Positions 61,053 through 64,000 of a DNA stretch of 64,000 bases are shown here, in pieces (within the stretch, counting starts at the first letter, position 1; every line of letters begins with the position of its first letter). Position numbers and translations under genes: made by a program. The notes under the pieces were generated by a model. It was given only the letters and a program-made list of their open reading frames with translations, made no database searches and was not told where the DNA came from. Source of the stretch: Isoetes taiwanensis (Eukaryota; Streptophyta; Lycopodiopsida; Isoetales; Isoetaceae); the NCBI GenBank assembly GCA_021234155.1, contig JAJEKV010000004.1, positions 5,646,109 through 5,710,108 of the forward strand, written 5' to 3'.

Positions 61053-62962
61053 TGACCCTAAACCTGGCTTAAAGGTCAACCACAAGGAACCAATTTGAGT
61101 TTACACCCAAATTGGGGTTAGAACCTCCAGATCACTTAAGGTGACCAGTCTATGCAAGATAAATCTAGAGAAAAGTTCAAAAAACTGAAGTTTTATACCT
61201 TTCCCATTTCCAAAAAATGGTGCCTTGACTAAAACAGATGTGGTGATGAAAGATGGATTGATTTCTCGAGTCAACTGCTGTAGACTTGCTCAAAAAAGTT
61301 GTAGGTATCCAATGACAAAGTCCTTGACCAAGTCAGAGACTAAATTTGAAAGTTATTCGATCTCAAAGTGGGGTCAAAATTTGGTCAATAGAAGTCAAAT
61401 ATGGAAAACAGTGATCAGAAAATGAGATTTAGAGTTGCTAAGCGTGTTTTTGGGGATTTCCAAAGCAAATATACTGCAGTGGTGATAAGAAAGAGAGACA
61501 TGTAGTCAGATTGCCATTTGGATCTGTAAAAGTATTTTTTGTGGCTGGATTTGACAAAATACAGTCAAAACTGATCAGAGCAGAGTGCTAATTTTTATAA
61601 CTTGAGCTAGATGTGGTATTTTTGGATGATTTCAAAGCCTTTAGCTCACACAGGCCCTAAAATTGATGGCAAATGGGCCAATAGTGCTTGGGGAACACTC
61701 CGGATTTTTACGTAAAATATTTTGAGGCAAGAATTGCTAAGAAAAATATCGAGAGATGGATTTGACAACTTGGCGGTCAATTTAAATTGATATGAAGGTA
61801 AATATATCATGATAACAATAGATAAGGATGCTTCATAGCTCGGATCTGATAAAATAATCATCATAAATCATAAGATAAGAAGGTAATATCAACTAGATCT
61901 TTGCAAATCCGGTTGAGGAATGCTTTCGGGAACTTCAAGAATCATTCAGGTCATGCTCGGCATTGATCAATGTCGGTTTTGTCGTCGTCTGGCCTTCAAA
62001 ATGTCGTGATTGTGTTTCCCACAGTATATAGTTTCAAATTTCGATTCCAGTGATTTTAGGTAATAATTTTAGGCTTAATCTGTTGCTTAGGTTCCGGAAT
62101 CTAAAAATAGAGTGGTCTCATAGAGAATGGAGCGCGGGAAGGCATGATTCGAGCTGGATTTCCAGTTCTAGGGTTCTTCAACTGTATTTCCGCATAATTT
62201 TCGCGATACGGTTTCGTATTTTTGCAGGAATATGCCCTGTATATGCCGTATTCGATCATTTTTAAAAACTTGGCCAATGGTTTAAAGGTATTTAAAAGAA
62301 GTTATAACCTCTTGACCATGAGGAAGATTGCCCACACGTGTAAAGGAATATGGAATCTTTGGGGCATCTTTTGACAAGGTTTGGAATATACCAATGAGGG
62401 CATAATGGAATAGGAATAAGGCAAAAGAAATCATAAAGGGCTAGTAGGGAGACAAAGGTGAAAATGCAAAAGAGGGGAATAACAACTTTGCAATAGGGGC
62501 TTGAGTGTCTTCTTGAATAACCAATGTAGTGATATTTGGGGGAAATGGCAAGGACTTGGGCAAAATGACAAGGTGGGCATGGCAAAGGGATGAGCAATGG
62601 ACATGAAAACAATATAGGGCCAAAGGTGCAAAAATGGAGGTAGTGGGGTGAAACAAAGGCCAAAATTAGAAACTATACACCATGGGGTCTTCCAAACTCT
62701 TGACTTCCAATCTTCAAAAGATGTCTTCCAAACTTCATAACCCGATTCTTCTAGAGCATATTCTTAACTAAGCATTTGATCCCAAATAAAATACCTCTTG
62801 TGAACTTTTGGCTTGAGCATTTGTTGACCTAGAAGGTAAGCATCTTTTGGCACACCAATGTTGACTACCAAGCTCTTCCAATCTTTGACCTAGTCTTCAG
62901 AAATGACTTAACCTGACTTGAATGCATAGAACACAATTAGCATGTTGCCCTTGGGGGCAACA
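61053..62962 (-). mobile_element. Second copy of the M2 LTR
   Basis: It matches 31843-33753. The M2 3' UTR with its repeats lies at 62963-63710. Confidence 0.75.
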
Positions 62963-63710
62963 TCTCATAAAACAAAAAGAATGCTGGTCCCCTCTCAGCC
63001 ATAGAGGGCCTTCAACTTTGTACCAAGGTGCCTAAGTGAGAATCATGGTAGAGAGAGGGTGTAATGTGCAACTGTTGATGGAATAAGAGTGAATATGGTG
63101 GTGGGAGGATGTGAGTGGAATATGATGAGTGAAAAAAGGATGAAAATGAGTGTGAATATGATGGGGTGATGATGGGAATGGAGTGTATGAGGGTGAGGTA
63201 AATGTGCAAGTGTTGAGATCTCGCCAAAACAAAAGAATGTGTGCCTCCTTGATCCTTTAAAGGGCAACTCTGCTATGATGGTGAAGCTGAATTGCAGAGT
63301 GCTTTCTTTTGGGAATGAAAAACAAGAATAAGGAGTTTAAATGGATGGCAGGACTACTTATGGCAGATGAATGAAAATGGAGAAAGGATGCACCTGTCAT
63401 GGAAACACACAAACTAGTTAGTCTCAAAACCTTGCAACTCTGCTATGGTGGTGAAGCTGAATTGCAGAGTGCTTTTATGGGAATGAAAACAGGAGTAAGA
63501 AGTCTAGATGAGTAGCAGGACCACTTATGGCAGGTGAATGAAGATGGAAAAAAGGATGCTCCTGGATATGGCACTTGGTAAAGCATTAGTAATCACTCCT
63601 TTTCTTGAGATCACTTATACTGTCCTCAGGTCAGCCCAACCTACAATCATAAAATTAACTTATCAAAGTAATATGCTCAAAAATTAAATAGATCTAACTA
63701 TTCTAAACCT

Positions 63711-64000
63711 ACCATAGATCTTTAAACTCTCTGATGCAAAAAGAGGGACAAGCAAGCATGCTGGTCCCAATACCTTTTCAAATCACGGGATATTGATAGG
63801 ATTTGGTAACAACATTCTTGAGGCAACCTCTTGTAGCCAATATGAATTGGTACCTGCAGATTCCAGCACCACAAAGGGTCCTTCCCAAATATTATCAAAC
63901 TTGCCAGCTGAGTCTTCTTTTGACTTATTCCACTTAAGGACAAGCTCCCCCTTCCTGTGTATTCTATGTGCAGCTTTGAATGCAGCCAGATCTTTAGCCT
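63711..64000 (-). mobile_element. Second copy of M2 integrase C-terminus, cut by the window edge
   Basis: It matches 34500-34795 and encodes the end of integrase. It continues beyond the window. Confidence 0.8.

Larger units (their letters stand above)
45177..64000. repeat. Tandem duplication B, unit 2 (continues past the window)
   Basis: It repeats 16067 to about 34800 in order. Long stretches are identical base for base to unit 1 (for example 48730-49455 and 52985-54170). Others, such as 50650-52900 and 55690-56230, differ every 10-30 bases, mainly at CAG/CTG/TGC words. Confidence 0.9.

Noticed and set aside
62292-63267. Overlapping minus-strand frames of 66-123 codons in the second unit
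   Set aside because: They are the second copies of the non-coding LTR/3' UTR translations at 33081-34056.

Overview
This is nuclear DNA from a land plant with a retrotransposon-rich genome. The evidence is an intact spliced ubiquitin E2-variant gene (UEV1 type), a broken class III HD-ZIP gene fragment, a coatomer gamma fragment, an S-adenosylmethionine synthase pseudogene, and plant-type Ty3/gypsy and Ty1/copia elements. I cannot fix the lineage from sequence alone.

Layout. 1-6586: a direct tandem duplication of a ~3.19 kb unit (174-3360 and 3361-6586) holding a non-autonomous LTR element on the minus strand (tRNA-iMet primer site, polypurine tract, ~1 kb non-coding interior full of short hairpins), a retroposon-like 3' end, and flanking DNA. 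6655-7908: the only intact host gene, a four-coding-exon UEV1 homologue on the minus strand. 8121-12100: intergenic DNA with an isolated primer-binding-site-like motif at 10431. 12101-14463: fragments of a class III HD-ZIP gene and a coatomer gamma gene, joined head to tail with introns kept. 14960-15285: a minisatellite. From 16067 to the end: a very large direct tandem duplication with a 29.1 kb unit (16067-45176). The second unit starts at 45177 and runs out of the window.

Each 29.1 kb unit carries, in order: the 3' end of a copia element (minus); a nearly whole Tat-like gypsy element (plus) with LTRs, gag, protease, an extra RNase H, RT/RNase H and integrase; a gypsy LTR and truncated pol of a related family (minus, M1); a second LTR and truncated pol of that family (minus, M2). 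In the first unit this is followed by a SAM synthase pseudogene, then a third minus pol fragment (M3, integrase back to gag zinc knuckles).

Main cautions and points of interest. (1) Differences between duplicate copies are concentrated at CAG/CTG words and come in dense patches separated by perfectly identical stretches. This looks like systematic base-calling error at CHG-methylated sites, so many frameshifts here, and perhaps the duplications themselves, may be artefacts. (2) The gypsy elements place an RNase H domain between protease and RT in two diverged families. (3) Gypsy LTRs of different families begin with a short palindrome. (4) The small LTR element carries an array of hairpins with compensatory stem changes. 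No CRISPR, operon or prokaryotic feature is present.
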